Assembly (NCBI RefSeq): GCF_007830735.1
Contig: NZ_VLLN01000001.1
Coordinates: 248,001-312,000 of the forward strand
Direction of reading: 5' to 3'
DNA: 64,000 nt
Origin: Geobacter argillaceus
Lineage (GTDB): Bacteria; Desulfobacterota; Desulfuromonadia; Geobacterales; DSM-12255
This document shows positions 53,321 through 63,429 of the stretch, one piece after another; the stretch's first letter is position 1; each line of letters opens with the position of its first letter. A program made the position numbers and the translations under genes. The notes beneath the pieces were generated by a model. It ran no database searches. It had not been told where the DNA came from and saw only the letters and a program-made list of their open reading frames with translations.

Positions 53321-53788
53321 CAGTTTCTTCCTTTAGAAGATATTTTTAGAGGATGCGAATGCCAGCCTGAAGGTGTGTATTACGTTCGCAATTGGCATAC
53401 CGTTGGTAGCAACAACAAATTAATCTCTAAGATTTGGCGTGTTACAGAAGTATAACAAAGATTTGATGATACAAAAGGGGTGTCAAATACTTTTACTTGG
53501 GTCAACAACCCTTGACAGGCAAAATGATTTTATTAATTAAATACAGCATTACATCCGCATTCGATTCAAGCCCTGACCGGAAGAAGCACATAACAACAAG
53601 CGACCATATTACCAGCCACAGCACTCCACCAGGAACCGTGGTACATTTTACGATTGACAGGCTAAAAAATCTCATGGTATAAGACCAATGCTTTTCGGCA
53701 CATGTTTCATTGAAATGGAGTCCAGCAAAGACACCGGATCAGAAAGAGGCTGAAAAGCCTGTAAGGCTAACAACTTGCAGACACATAT
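53321..53788. other. Gene-free stretch between the FKBP gene and tRNA-Asn
   Basis: AT-rich and without a convincing coding region. It contains a promoter-like TTGACA at 53654 with TATAAG 18 bp downstream (53678-53683), about 105 bp before the tRNA. A second TTGACAGGC lies near 53513. The FKBP promoter must also lie here on the minus strand. Nothing else is seen. Confidence 0.6.
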
Positions 53789-55460
<1,672 letters not shown>

Positions 55461-56039
55461 ACCGTCCTCCTTAGTTTTTCAAGCGTAACAGATACCCATA
55501 TTAAATCCAATCTTGTTTCTATTGATCTACACAAAAAAAAGTTAGCAGCATACCATCTCACCAAATCTCCATGTTTTTTGCTTAGTTACATCCATGCCAC
55601 CGTCTCTGCATGGTCTATATGTGGCTCTCAAAAGGCACTGTAGCCCCCGACAGGTGTTGCTGGCCGTCACACCTAATAGAAAATCTTCTATTTTTTGCGG
55701 ACGGCAGCGATGGAGCCAAAACACAGATTGCAGCAAATAACGTCAATTCTCAGTTTGGGCGTCATACGTTTGATAACGGTACGGAATCAAGGGACAGACG
55801 ATGACGGCAACTTGGGACGTAGTCGGCAAAGACCTAAAACTGCCCCTCCTGGTACCCCCGGCGACAATAGCACTGAAGGGACCAACGCCACACGGCCCCG
55901 AAAAGGGGCGAAGGGCAAGAAGTCATAGAGGGCAAGTCCAATTGCGACAAGGCTTCGCACCGGTTGTCGGAGTTAATAAATGGTGGGCTGCTAGGCATCG
56001 GGGCTGCTGCCGGCACCAATTCAGTTTAAGGAGGCGGGG
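55461..56039. other. Non-coding or undetermined stretch between the recombinase and HD-domain genes
   Basis: About 580 bp without a convincing gene. A weak hairpin with T-run (ATAGAA/TTCTAT then TTTTT, around 55674-55697) may terminate a short transcript. Two short open stretches in different frames (55695-55928 and a 50-codon one ending in GIGAAAGTNSV just before the HD gene's ribosome site) look like remains of a decayed gene, but no start or family can be supported. Confidence 0.4.
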
Positions 56040-57203
56040 ATGGATCCAACAGATTACAAGACGTTAGAGATTCGGGAGTTCATCGGTCGGCATGCGGACA
56101 CGCTCCGTGGCGACTATGCAGATATTGCGTATGACATTCTGTATCTGCTTGACACCGAAGGGGGGGTCTCTTCCATCAGCACAGAGCATATAAAGGGAGA
56201 TCCAGCCAGGTGGAAGATCCATAGCGAACCGCAATTCGAAAAACTTGCAATGGTCACCGTCAGGCAGCACTGCATCGATACTGCGGATCGAATCGTACAG
56301 CTTGTAGATGACTCGGGACTCATGCGACCGATCGCGCTCATCGCTGCCCTGAGCCACGACATCGGAAAGATCCCCCGTCTCTACAACAGGGACCTCGGGA
56401 TTAGCCACAAGCGGGCGCATGCCGCTTCTAGCGCCAAGGTTCTGACAGCTTTGCTTCTTCCTGGCCGTTTGCCTGAACGGGAAGCTGAGTTGATTCTGTC
56501 AGCCGTAAATCGTCACCATAATCCCGAGGATTCGGGTCATTTGCTGGACATTCTCAAGAGAGCTGACGCCTTGGCGCGGTTCGATGAAGGCGCTGATTTC
56601 CAGAGCGCAAAAGAGACGGTTGCGCAGCAGACGGAACCTAAACCAATCCGGCGTAGCAAGCGTAATGACGAGTATATTCCACGACCTATTGACCGAAAGC
56701 TGCTGCCCTTCTGGAATATCCCAGAATATCTCAGAATACTGGCCGAACACGTAAATGCCCCTACACATGATTATGTCGAGTCTTTTTCGACTAAGCAGGG
56801 CATTTGTTATTTTTACCCTAAGATACTATTCGCCGCGTTGCACGACCTCTGCACTAACCACAGATCCATCATTGCCGACATATGGAGTGCCAGCGAACAG
56901 CGGCAGAGTGATGCGGCAAGCTTTGTCGCCGGAGAACTGCTGGCGGCAGGGGCCATAGCTACTGATTTGATCCCCCCTGGACGAACGGGTGGAATGTTCT
57001 GGATCAACTTTAAAGGTCGGGTTGTGCCGAGCAGAACTCATTATCTCGTGCCAATTCGCGCAACGTACCTTACTTCTGACCTCGATCTGTTAGAACGCCG
57101 GAAGAAATGGAGGCTGTCAGCCAGGATTTCTTACGTCACCCCGGTCAAACCGTCAGTCAACGTCCTGCGTGAAGGAGGGTCTCATGAAGACGAAAGCGAG
57201 TAA
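56040..57203 (+). CDS. HD-domain phosphohydrolase-like protein (MobH/TraI_2-related architecture)
   Basis: A 387-residue protein. An HD superfamily core is complete: VTVRQHCIDTADRIVQL (His), AALSHDIGKIP (His-Asp), HKRAHAASSA, AVNRHHNPED and RADALARFD (residues about 75-185). It is followed by a basic linker and a C-terminal domain of about 170 residues (FWNIPEYLRILAEHVNAPTH; GMFWINFKGRVVPSRTHYLV) reminiscent of the winged-helix part of MobH-type relaxases. AAGGAGG lies 6-8 nt before the ATG. It overlaps the next gene by 20 bp. It could be a metal-dependent nucleotidase or a relaxase-like component of the island; neither is proven. Confidence 0.75.
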   Translation: MDPTDYKTLEIREFIGRHADTLRGDYADIAYDILYLLDTEGGVSSISTEHIKGDPARWKIHSEPQFEKLAMVTVRQHCIDTADRIVQLVDDSGLMRPIALIAALSHDIGKIPRLYNRDLGISHKRAHAASSAKVLTALLLPGRLPEREAELILSAVNRHHNPEDSGHLLDILKRADALARFDEGADFQSAKETVAQQTEPKPIRRSKRNDEYIPRPIDRKLLPFWNIPEYLRILAEHVNAPTHDYVESFSTKQGICYFYPKILFAALHDLCTNHRSIIADIWSASEQRQSDAASFVAGELLAAGAIATDLIPPGRTGGMFWINFKGRVVPSRTHYLVPIRATYLTSDLDLLERRKKWRLSARISYVTPVKPSVNVLREGGSHEDESE

Positions 57204-57624
57204 ATCAGATCTGAGTCGTCTGTCGAATGCGCTTGGGTTTCAGTTTGCAGCAATTCTCGAATTTCAGCGGCTAGGCCTTATTGACCGCGACCTGAGCAAT
57301 GTAAAAGAAAACGATCCGTTTCTGGTCCGAATGAAAGCCATCTGGAGCAATAGACGGCTTATGCAGGCCCGATTGGCTGGTCTTTCCAAGCACGAGCGCG
57401 AAGAACTGATCAGAGAGAAGGAGGTCGGAGATTTGGAAGCTGATGTCATGGAAGTCTTCGTCAATAACTACCGCACTGGCAAAGCAGCAACCACAAGAGA
57501 GGTTCTTGGCAGATTGTTATACGCTCACGCGATCACTCCTGAGACCATCAAAAAGGCAAATCAAATCCGCCGGGCAGCCAGAGAAAGGGTCCGGCGGGAA
57601 AAAAAGTGCGGGGGTATGCGATGA
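57184..57624 (+). CDS. Unknown island protein, paralogue A
   Basis: A 146-residue basic protein. The start at 57184 follows AGGAGG by 5 nt and overlaps the HD gene. It is paralogous to the gene directly after it: LSRLSNALGFQFAAILEFQR/LSARLADLTGLHVNIVSELQ, IDRDLSNVKENDPFLVRMKA/LPRDLNKFSAEDALFIKNFK, RLAGLSKHEREELIRE/QLARITQKEREDLAKN, and matching basic C-termini. Each looks like two helical DNA-binding-like modules with an Arg-rich tail (IRRAARERVRREKK). Family unknown. Its stop overlaps the next ATG (ATGA). Confidence 0.7.
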   Translation: MKTKASKSDLSRLSNALGFQFAAILEFQRLGLIDRDLSNVKENDPFLVRMKAIWSNRRLMQARLAGLSKHEREELIREKEVGDLEADVMEVFVNNYRTGKAATTREVLGRLLYAHAITPETIKKANQIRRAARERVRREKKCGGMR

Positions 57625-58088
57625 AAGCGAGTGTGCCTGAACAAAAAAGCCTATCTGCTAGACTGGCTGACTTGACCGGACTACACGTCAATATCGTCTC
57701 TGAATTGCAGCGTTGCGGAGCATTGCCGCGTGACCTTAATAAGTTTTCCGCAGAAGATGCCCTGTTCATCAAGAATTTTAAAAAGATATTCGGCAATCGA
57801 GAGATTTTGCGACTGCAACTTGCAAGGATCACCCAGAAGGAACGGGAAGACTTGGCGAAAAACCCCGGGGATTGGCAGCTAAAGAAGTGGGAACTCTGGG
57901 TTATCAACCGGTTTCTGACGCTATACGAAAAAAAGAGCAGACAACCGGAATACAGAATCGATACGAATCAAGTCATCGAGGAATTGAGAAAATTATTCCA
58001 AACCCTTCCAACTCCTTGGGTCGCCCGGAGAGTATCAAAATTGCGTCAGATCGCTGCAAGGCGCTTTAAGGCTTCACGGGGACTCTAG
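57621..58088 (+). CDS. Unknown island protein, paralogue B
   Basis: A 155-residue basic protein homologous to the preceding gene in order and spacing of motifs (see paralogue A). It begins as ATGA on the stop codon of A, so translation is coupled. The C-terminus is strongly basic (RRVSKLRQIAARRFKASRGL). The two could form a heteromeric complex working with the upstream HD protein. No family recognised. Confidence 0.7.
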   Translation: MKASVPEQKSLSARLADLTGLHVNIVSELQRCGALPRDLNKFSAEDALFIKNFKKIFGNREILRLQLARITQKEREDLAKNPGDWQLKKWELWVINRFLTLYEKKSRQPEYRIDTNQVIEELRKLFQTLPTPWVARRVSKLRQIAARRFKASRGL

Positions 58089-58267
58089 CACCAGAGGCCC
58101 CACAATCCCTCCCTCATCGGCATCAAACTCTAGCCGTTAACCGCCCATAACAAGCTGCGTGTCCGTAAGGCTACTAACAGCATGCCCTTCCCGAGATCAC
58201 CGGGAATATTTCGTAGCATGACATTATTTAACCTACGGAGTCCGTGCCCTATGTTTGGAGGTACCTT

Positions 58268-58381
58268 ATGCCGTTCTATTTGGCGGGGCGAGCCTATCAT
58301 TTCAGCAGCGTCACGGCCACCAACGAGCCCCGTTCATCCAGTTTCCAGACGGTCACCCGGCCAGAATCAGCTCGGAAGTGA
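58268..58381 (+). CDS. Possible 37-residue small protein
   Basis: The frame MPFYLAGRAYHFSSVTATNE... ends in RPESARK. TTTGGAGG lies 6 nt before the ATG, a better site than most real genes here have. No family and no conserved context; it may simply be chance or a truncated gene start. Confidence 0.3.
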   Translation: MPFYLAGRAYHFSSVTATNEPRSSSFQTVTRPESARK

Positions 58382-58467
58382 TCTCTAAGGTCAAACGGTA
58401 GTCGTGACTTTTCAGTGACTACCGGCGACCCACCTCTATGCCAAGTCACACCATGGCCGGGGATATT

Positions 58468-58608
58468 TCACACATCCCGCTTAGCCGACGTCGCGTTACC
58501 ACCTGTCTCGCCCATGAGCCTCAGCATTTCCAAGGCTCGATCCTGATCAGCAATCGAGAGGCTAAGGAATCTGGTTACCAGGGTACCTAGGAAAGCTCGC
58601 TGGGGCAT
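58468..58608 (-). pseudogene. Possible C-terminal gene remnant (HTH-regulator-like tail)
   Basis: 46 codons on the minus strand. FLSLSIADQDRALEMLRLMG resembles the C-terminal helix of small helix-turn-helix regulators. There is no ribosome site before the internal ATG and no upstream domain. Confidence 0.3.
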
Positions 58609-58638
58609 CGTAGTGGACAACGGGCAGGAGGTAACATC

Positions 58639-59118
58639 ATGAAAAAAATCAAACCTCTTGACCTGGAAAGGGTAAGAACCTCCCTGAGGTACGGCCAGAT
58701 GACACTGTCCCTGATGGGCACATTGATACCCTGCTACGTACCAGGCTGCAAGTATTCACCAGCAATTCCGGAAAGCCGGCTGTGGGAATGGGAACAGGGG
58801 AGAGGTCGAAGTGTTCCGGAATATGTCTATTACGGGTACGGCGTGATTTTGGTTGACGATTGGGCATGTGACAGACACGAAGCCGATCCATCACATGTTC
58901 CGGAAATCGATCATTTTTACGCAAGCCTCCTTAATCCAGGTTTCGGAGAGCTTTTGAAGGTAGAGCACCAGGTGCGACAGTCGCAAGATCCCGGGCAGCT
59001 GGCGTGGCTGGCGAGCCTGGAAGCGATGCGCGAGGGGTGGCAGCAGCATTACAGAGACCTGCTGGGGTTGGATATGCAACACGTGTTCGTAGAGCATCTG
59101 GAGGATCTGTTTAAGTAG
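58639..59118 (+). CDS. Protein of unknown function, 159 residues
   Basis: The ATG follows AGGAGG by 7 nt. The protein is soluble, with cysteines in IPCYVPGCKYSP and WACDRHEAD, aromatic-rich middle (ESRLWEWEQGRGRSVPEYVY, YGYGVILVDDWACD) and a helical C-terminus (LAWLASLEAMREGWQQHYRD, LLGLDMQHVFVEHLEDLF). The EYVYYGYGVILVDDWAC core does not match a family I know. No partner gene is close: the upstream island genes end 550 bp earlier, and a convergent universal stress protein gene follows. Confidence 0.65.
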   Translation: MKKIKPLDLERVRTSLRYGQMTLSLMGTLIPCYVPGCKYSPAIPESRLWEWEQGRGRSVPEYVYYGYGVILVDDWACDRHEADPSHVPEIDHFYASLLNPGFGELLKVEHQVRQSQDPGQLAWLASLEAMREGWQQHYRDLLGLDMQHVFVEHLEDLFK

Positions 59119-59216
59119 ATTGCGAATAAGCCGTGTGGTTGATGTGGATCGGCACTGAATCCTAACCCACCATCGGCGTCGAAGCGTGACCCATACCCAA
59201 GCCTAATACGATACGT

Positions 59217-59678
59217 CTACCACCTAACCGGTTTAGGCTCATTCTTGACGAGGAGGACCGAGCAGGGCATCGTTCGAACGATTTCTTCGTTACTACGGCC
59301 GAAAAGAAAATGCTCGAGCCGCCACTCTTGATGTGCCAGCATGATTAGAAGATCGATCTTCAACTCTTTCACTGCTTTAAGAATCTCTTTGGTCGGTTCT
59401 CCCTCCCTGATTAACTCGGTCACTGCGAGCCCTTCACTACGCTCGTTCTTCAGAATTCGATCCAGGTCTTGCTTGGCCTGCCGCGTGATCTCCTGGTACT
59501 CCTTCTCAAGGGAGATGGTCGGTAGGTTCCAACCTTCGAGCCCGAAGGGATTGTGTATAACGTGAATAACGGTCAGTTCCGCCTCGTGTTTACGGGCCAA
59601 GGATACACCGAAGTGAACCGCCTTCTGACAATTTGCGGTCATTCTGCTCACGACGAGAATACGTTTGAAATCTTCCAT
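59217..59678 (-). CDS. Universal stress protein (UspA family) with altered nucleotide motif
   Basis: A 153-residue USP-fold protein. The start at 59678 follows GGGGGG by 7 nt. N-terminal ILVVSRMTANCQKAVHFGVS and LTVIHVIHNP mark strands 1 and 2. The usual C-terminal ATP loop G-2X-G-9X-G(S/T) is changed: only the final GRSNEEIV is recognisable, with AHQEWRLEHFLF where the first two glycines should be. That suggests a non-ATP-binding or altered member. It is followed upstream on the minus strand by a MarR gene. Confidence 0.88.
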   Translation of the reverse strand: MEDFKRILVVSRMTANCQKAVHFGVSLARKHEAELTVIHVIHNPFGLEGWNLPTISLEKEYQEITRQAKQDLDRILKNERSEGLAVTELIREGEPTKEILKAVKELKIDLLIMLAHQEWRLEHFLFGRSNEEIVRTMPCSVLLVKNEPKPVRW

Positions 59679-59774
59679 TGTTGTACCCCCCATACTGTTT
59701 TAGCCAACTCGATACAGCTCTAAACTACTTCTACTTCCAGCGTAGCACTCTTTAGAAAGAGTATGGATGCGGGA

Positions 59775-60287
59775 TTAACTATCCGAACCGTCATCCGTCG
59801 CTCGCCTTCGCACATTGTCATCTAACGGGTTGATGGGCTTGGTATTGTTTTCAGAAGCTCCGAGAATTTTTGCCAGGCCCTTCAACGCCAAAGCAATCCG
59901 GTCAATCTCTTCTTGATAGAGATCTTCCAGACGTGCCTTCAGAAGTCGATGGACCACCTCGGGTGAGTTGGTTTCATACAGCTTCCCTTGGCTGGTCAAG
60001 TCTACATGAACAACTCTCCGGTCTTCCAGGGAGCGGGTGCGCGTGATGAGTCCCCTGGTCTCGAGGCGATCGAGAATTCCACCTATAGTTGCAGGATGCA
60101 GGTGCATGCGACGCGCTAACTCGGAAACCATGACCGGTTCAGCCTCAGCAATAGCTTTAATAGCCCATTGTTGAGGGCCGGTTAATCCCGTTTCGCGCTC
60201 GGAAATTTTCGATTGTTCGTTGACCACTTGGATGATTCGTTGAAGGTTATCGACGATTCCCGCAATGGCCTCTGATTTCGTAGACAT
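59775..60287 (-). CDS. MarR-family transcriptional regulator
   Basis: A 170-residue winged-helix repressor. The core includes LTGPQQWAIKAIAEAEPVMV, SELARRMHLHPATIGGILDR (recognition helix about 55-75) and the wing ETRGLITRTRSLEDRRVVHV. The C-terminal dimerisation helices (about 105-150) are followed by a charged tail. It is divergent from the Pal-like gene at 60472, whose promoter region it could control, and lies 97 bp upstream of the universal stress protein gene on the same strand. Confidence 0.92.
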   Translation of the reverse strand: MSTKSEAIAGIVDNLQRIIQVVNEQSKISERETGLTGPQQWAIKAIAEAEPVMVSELARRMHLHPATIGGILDRLETRGLITRTRSLEDRRVVHVDLTSQGKLYETNSPEVVHRLLKARLEDLYQEEIDRIALALKGLAKILGASENNTKPINPLDDNVRRRATDDGSDS

Positions 60288-60305
60288 AACTGCTCCAAAA
60301 ACCAG

Positions 60306-60336
60306 TTGACAAAATAGTATTCATATACAAATAATA
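60306..60336 (+). promoter_or_regulatory. AT-rich promoter region between MarR and Pal genes
   Basis: TTGACA is followed by AAATAA at 17 bp or ATAATA at 19 bp. The segment TATTCATATACAAATAATATG has imperfect dyad symmetry, as is common for MarR operators. Assignment is tentative. Confidence 0.35.
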
Positions 60337-60471
60337 TGCGACAGAAACAAAATGCGCAAGCAAAACGTTAGACTCATCAAATCGATACGTAAATAGTCAT
60401 GTAGAATTGGCCACTTTTATGCGTCCCCCCGCAATTGAGGGAAGATCACCCGACAGAAAGGAACAACAAAA

Positions 60472-61059
60472 ATGAAAAGAAGAGTAATTGGTATGATTGT
60501 GTCATTTTGCGGAGTCGCTCTGGTCGTTAGTGGGTGCGCCAAGCAGGAGATCGTCAAGAAGGATGAGTCATTGGCGCCAAAGACGTTGTTGCCGGCAGCT
60601 ACCGACAAGGGGGTGGCAAAAACGGATAAGCTCGGTACCCAGCTTGTGAAGCAGGAGCCCAAGCAAGCCCCCTCACAAGCAACCCTTTCGCAGAAACCTG
60701 ACCAAGGGATCGAACAGCTGAAGTCGGCTCTAGAAAAAGTATATTTTGACTTCGATTCCGCAAAACTCTCCCAGAAGGCCCGTCAAGCACTTGTCAAAGA
60801 CGCAGCCGTTATCAAGCAACACCTCAAGGGCAGAATTAGAATAGAGGGGAACTGCGACGAGCGCGGTTCCGACGAATATAACCTCGCTCTGGGTGAAAAA
60901 CGAGCCAAAGAAGCCATGGAGTACCTTGTAACCATGGGTATACCGACTGATCGACTTTCAGTGATCAGTTACGGCAAGGAAAAACCTGCCAATCCGGGCC
61001 ACAACGAAAACGCCTGGGCGCAGAACCGCAGGGATGAATTCGTCCCGGTAAATCCTTAA
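60472..61059 (+). CDS. Pal-like OmpA-domain lipoprotein, copy 1
   Basis: A 195-residue peptidoglycan-associated lipoprotein. Signal peptide ends in the lipobox VVSGC (Cys22). A Lys/Pro/Gln-rich spacer (about 25-85) is followed by the OmpA-C domain: VYFDFDSAKLSQKARQALVK, RIRIEGNCDERGSDEYNLAL, GEKRAKEAMEYLVTMGIP and AQNRRDEFV, with the peptidoglycan-contacting Asp and Arg. Unlike normal pal, no tol genes are near. A paralogue with similar N-terminus (GCAKxExVKKDE) is at 62768, on the far side of a ClC gene. Confidence 0.9.
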   Translation: MKRRVIGMIVSFCGVALVVSGCAKQEIVKKDESLAPKTLLPAATDKGVAKTDKLGTQLVKQEPKQAPSQATLSQKPDQGIEQLKSALEKVYFDFDSAKLSQKARQALVKDAAVIKQHLKGRIRIEGNCDERGSDEYNLALGEKRAKEAMEYLVTMGIPTDRLSVISYGKEKPANPGHNENAWAQNRRDEFVPVNP

Positions 61060-61206
61060 ACATCAAAACCGGCAGCCCCTCTGAGTCCGGCGTAAGCCAT
61101 ACATTGGGGCTGCTCCCCATGGCCTCCGATCGCATAAACAGTCGACCTGGGGCCATCACAAACTGATGGAAAGTCTTTCTACAGCCCGCAAGGAATAAGA
61201 TTCGCT

Positions 61207-62559
61207 ATGAAACAGAAGCTTAATGAGCAGATAACCCTCGTAGCGAGTGTAGTAAAATGGAGTTGTTATGCCTCGATCGTTGGGGTCTTGGTGGGGCTCG
61301 GTACAACCGTCTTCCTCCGGGCGCTTTCCTGGACATCCGGACAGTGCGAAAGGGTTCCCAACTCTTACCTGTACCTGCCTCTTGCCCTTCTAGCGAGCAG
61401 CTTGCTAGTACAATGGTTGGCCCCGGATGCAGCCGGACACGGCACGGAAAAGGTCATTGAAGCGGTTCACAAGCGTATGGGACGTATCCCCCTAGCGGTG
61501 GTCCCCGTGAAGCTGGTGGCTACTGTAATTACCTTGGCAGGTGGTGGGTCGGCCGGTAAAGAAGGCCCCTGTGCCCAGATCGGCGCTGGATTGGCGTCAG
61601 GTTTCGGCAGACTATTGCGGTTAGAGCCGCTGGATCAACGTAAACTTGTCATCTGCGGGATTAGCGCCGGCTTTGCCACCGTGTTTGGAACCCCCATTGC
61701 CGGCGCTCTTTTCGGTATTGAAGTCCTGGTCTTGGGGCAGATGCTTTACGACGTGCTTTTCCCGTCGTTCGTGGCCGGCATTGTCGGCTATCATGTCGCC
61801 ACACAGCTTGGAGTACAGTACTCATACCAGGTGGGTCGAGTCATCCCGGAATTGACCAGCAGGAGTTTTGCAGAAATGCTCCTGCTTGGTATCTGGTGCG
61901 GACTTGTAGCCCTGCTCCTGATCGAAGCCATGAAAGTCATTCATAAACTTTTCGACAACCTACCTTGGCACAGATCGATGAATGCACTTCTGGGAGGATG
62001 TATCCTCGTCCTTATTGGGGCATTAGTGTCCAAGCGCTATCTTGGCCTGGGCCTGGAAACCATCGACGCAGGACTGAGAGGAGAAGTGCTTCCGGTTGGA
62101 GCTTTCCTCTGGAAGGGGCTAGCCACTGCCATCACTCTGGGATGCGGTGGAAGCGGCGGGGTAGTCACTCCAATTTTCTTCATAGGTACAGCTGCTGGCA
62201 ACCTCTTCGCCCAACTTCTAAGCGAGCCGTATGTGGCCACGTTTTCCGCTATTGGCATGGTGGCTCTTCTGGCTGGCGCGGCCAATACTCCTATCGCAGC
62301 GTCGGTCATGGCTATGGAGCTGTTTGGCCCGGCCATAGCCCCCCACGCAGCGGTGGCCTGCATGGTTAGCTTCCTGATTGTTGGCTACCGCAGCATTTAC
62401 CCGAGTCAGGTCCTGGGAATACAGAAGAGTGCTTCCCTGAAAGTTGCCACAGGGAAACCGGTTGGAGAGGTGGAAGTTGCGGTCGTCTCCCACCGTGAAA
62501 AGTCCCTGATCGGCTTCATGGCAATGGCTTTGCGTCTGGTCAAAAAAAGGGAGAGATGA
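61207..62559 (+). CDS. ClC-family chloride channel/transporter
   Basis: A 450-residue ClC protein with about 10 or more membrane helices. The gating-glutamate motif is GSAGKEGPCAQIGA (Lys replaces the usual Arg; Glu kept). The first selectivity motif is altered: AAGHGTEKVIEA stands where GSGIP-type sequences are usual. The third motif is present as GSGGVVTPIFFIGTAAG. There is no C-terminal CBS domain. Changed first motif means the selectivity (chloride, fluoride or other anion) should not be assumed. It lies between two Pal-like lipoprotein genes on the same strand. Confidence 0.85.
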   Translation: MKQKLNEQITLVASVVKWSCYASIVGVLVGLGTTVFLRALSWTSGQCERVPNSYLYLPLALLASSLLVQWLAPDAAGHGTEKVIEAVHKRMGRIPLAVVPVKLVATVITLAGGGSAGKEGPCAQIGAGLASGFGRLLRLEPLDQRKLVICGISAGFATVFGTPIAGALFGIEVLVLGQMLYDVLFPSFVAGIVGYHVATQLGVQYSYQVGRVIPELTSRSFAEMLLLGIWCGLVALLLIEAMKVIHKLFDNLPWHRSMNALLGGCILVLIGALVSKRYLGLGLETIDAGLRGEVLPVGAFLWKGLATAITLGCGGSGGVVTPIFFIGTAAGNLFAQLLSEPYVATFSAIGMVALLAGAANTPIAASVMAMELFGPAIAPHAAVACMVSFLIVGYRSIYPSQVLGIQKSASLKVATGKPVGEVEVAVVSHREKSLIGFMAMALRLVKKRER

Positions 62560-62767
62560 CACATCACACTTCAACCGCTACTGGTCTTAGAACCCTTATT
62601 GTCAGGGGAGGTTAAGGTGACGAATCGTTCTTTCTTCATAACGCTCCAGAAATTGGTTCCGATAAAATAGTCAGCGTCACTCATATTTTTCAATGATGGA
62701 GCCTCATAAACCCGTCAATGCTTGATTAGCGGTCATCTTTATTGGATTCCAAGTAAAGGAGGCACGA

Positions 62768-63352
62768 ATGAAGAACCATGGTGCATGGTTACATCTGGTA
62801 TTGAGTTGCGTACTGTTCGTTGCCAGTGGTTGCGCTAAGAATGAAATGGTGAAGAAGGATGAGCCGATTACGCGGTTTTTAACACCCTCCAAATCAGTCC
62901 AAACTGATCCGACAGTCTCGGTACCTTCCAGTAAGCAGCAGAACAGGCAGTCTTTGAACCAGGAAAGTATCACCCATGATACCTTGGAGCCGATCCCGAA
63001 TGCAGGCGAACTTAAGGTAGTTATGGAAAACATATACTTCGATTTCGATGCGTACGTACTATCGCAAAAAGCCCGCAGAATTCTTTTGAGGCATGCCGAA
63101 ATCATGAAAAACGATCCTGACGTTACCGTGCAGATAGAAGGGCATTGCGATGAACGCGGTTCGGACGAATATAACCTGGCCTTGGGCGAGAAGCGGGCTA
63201 GGGTTGCCATGCAGTACATGGTGGCGATGGGGATTCCCCCAAAGCGGTTGTCAGTTATCAGCTATGGCAAGGAAAAGCCCGTTGCCATCGGGCACGATGA
63301 AGCATCATGGTCCAGTAACCGCCGGGATGAATTCGTAATCGCGACAAAATAG
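62768..63352 (+). CDS. Pal-like OmpA-domain lipoprotein, copy 2
   Basis: A 194-residue paralogue of the 60472 protein: lipobox VASGC, GCAKNEMVKKDE after the lipid Cys, a Ser/Gln/Thr-rich spacer, then the OmpA-C domain (IYFDFDAYVLSQKARRILLR, TVQIEGHCDERGSDEYNLAL, SSNRRDEFV). The two C-terminal domains are very similar, the spacers are not. AAAGGAGG precedes the ATG at about 6 nt. A further lipoprotein gene follows. Confidence 0.9.
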   Translation: MKNHGAWLHLVLSCVLFVASGCAKNEMVKKDEPITRFLTPSKSVQTDPTVSVPSSKQQNRQSLNQESITHDTLEPIPNAGELKVVMENIYFDFDAYVLSQKARRILLRHAEIMKNDPDVTVQIEGHCDERGSDEYNLALGEKRARVAMQYMVAMGIPPKRLSVISYGKEKPVAIGHDEASWSSNRRDEFVIATK

Positions 63353-63429
63353 TCTTATGCAGGCCATCTCCCGCCGGTCTCAGGGATATTAGGCATGAGT
63401 TGGTGAACCGTTGAATCAAGGAGAGGGTA

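Larger units (their letters stand above)
58089..58638. other. Intergenic stretch of the island with two short open frames
   Basis: No full-length gene. It holds a 37-codon frame with a good ribosome site (58268-58381) and, on the minus strand, a 46-codon frame that looks like the C-terminus of a lost gene (58468-58608). GC content and codon use are irregular, as in decayed DNA. Confidence 0.5.

Noticed and set aside
53497-53682. A 61-codon open frame upstream of tRNA-Asn
   Set aside because: No ribosome site, unnatural composition, and it overlaps promoter-like sequence.
55801-56067. An 88-codon open frame before the HD-domain gene
   Set aside because: It overlaps the HD gene start, lacks a ribosome site and has low-complexity Arg/Trp-rich composition.
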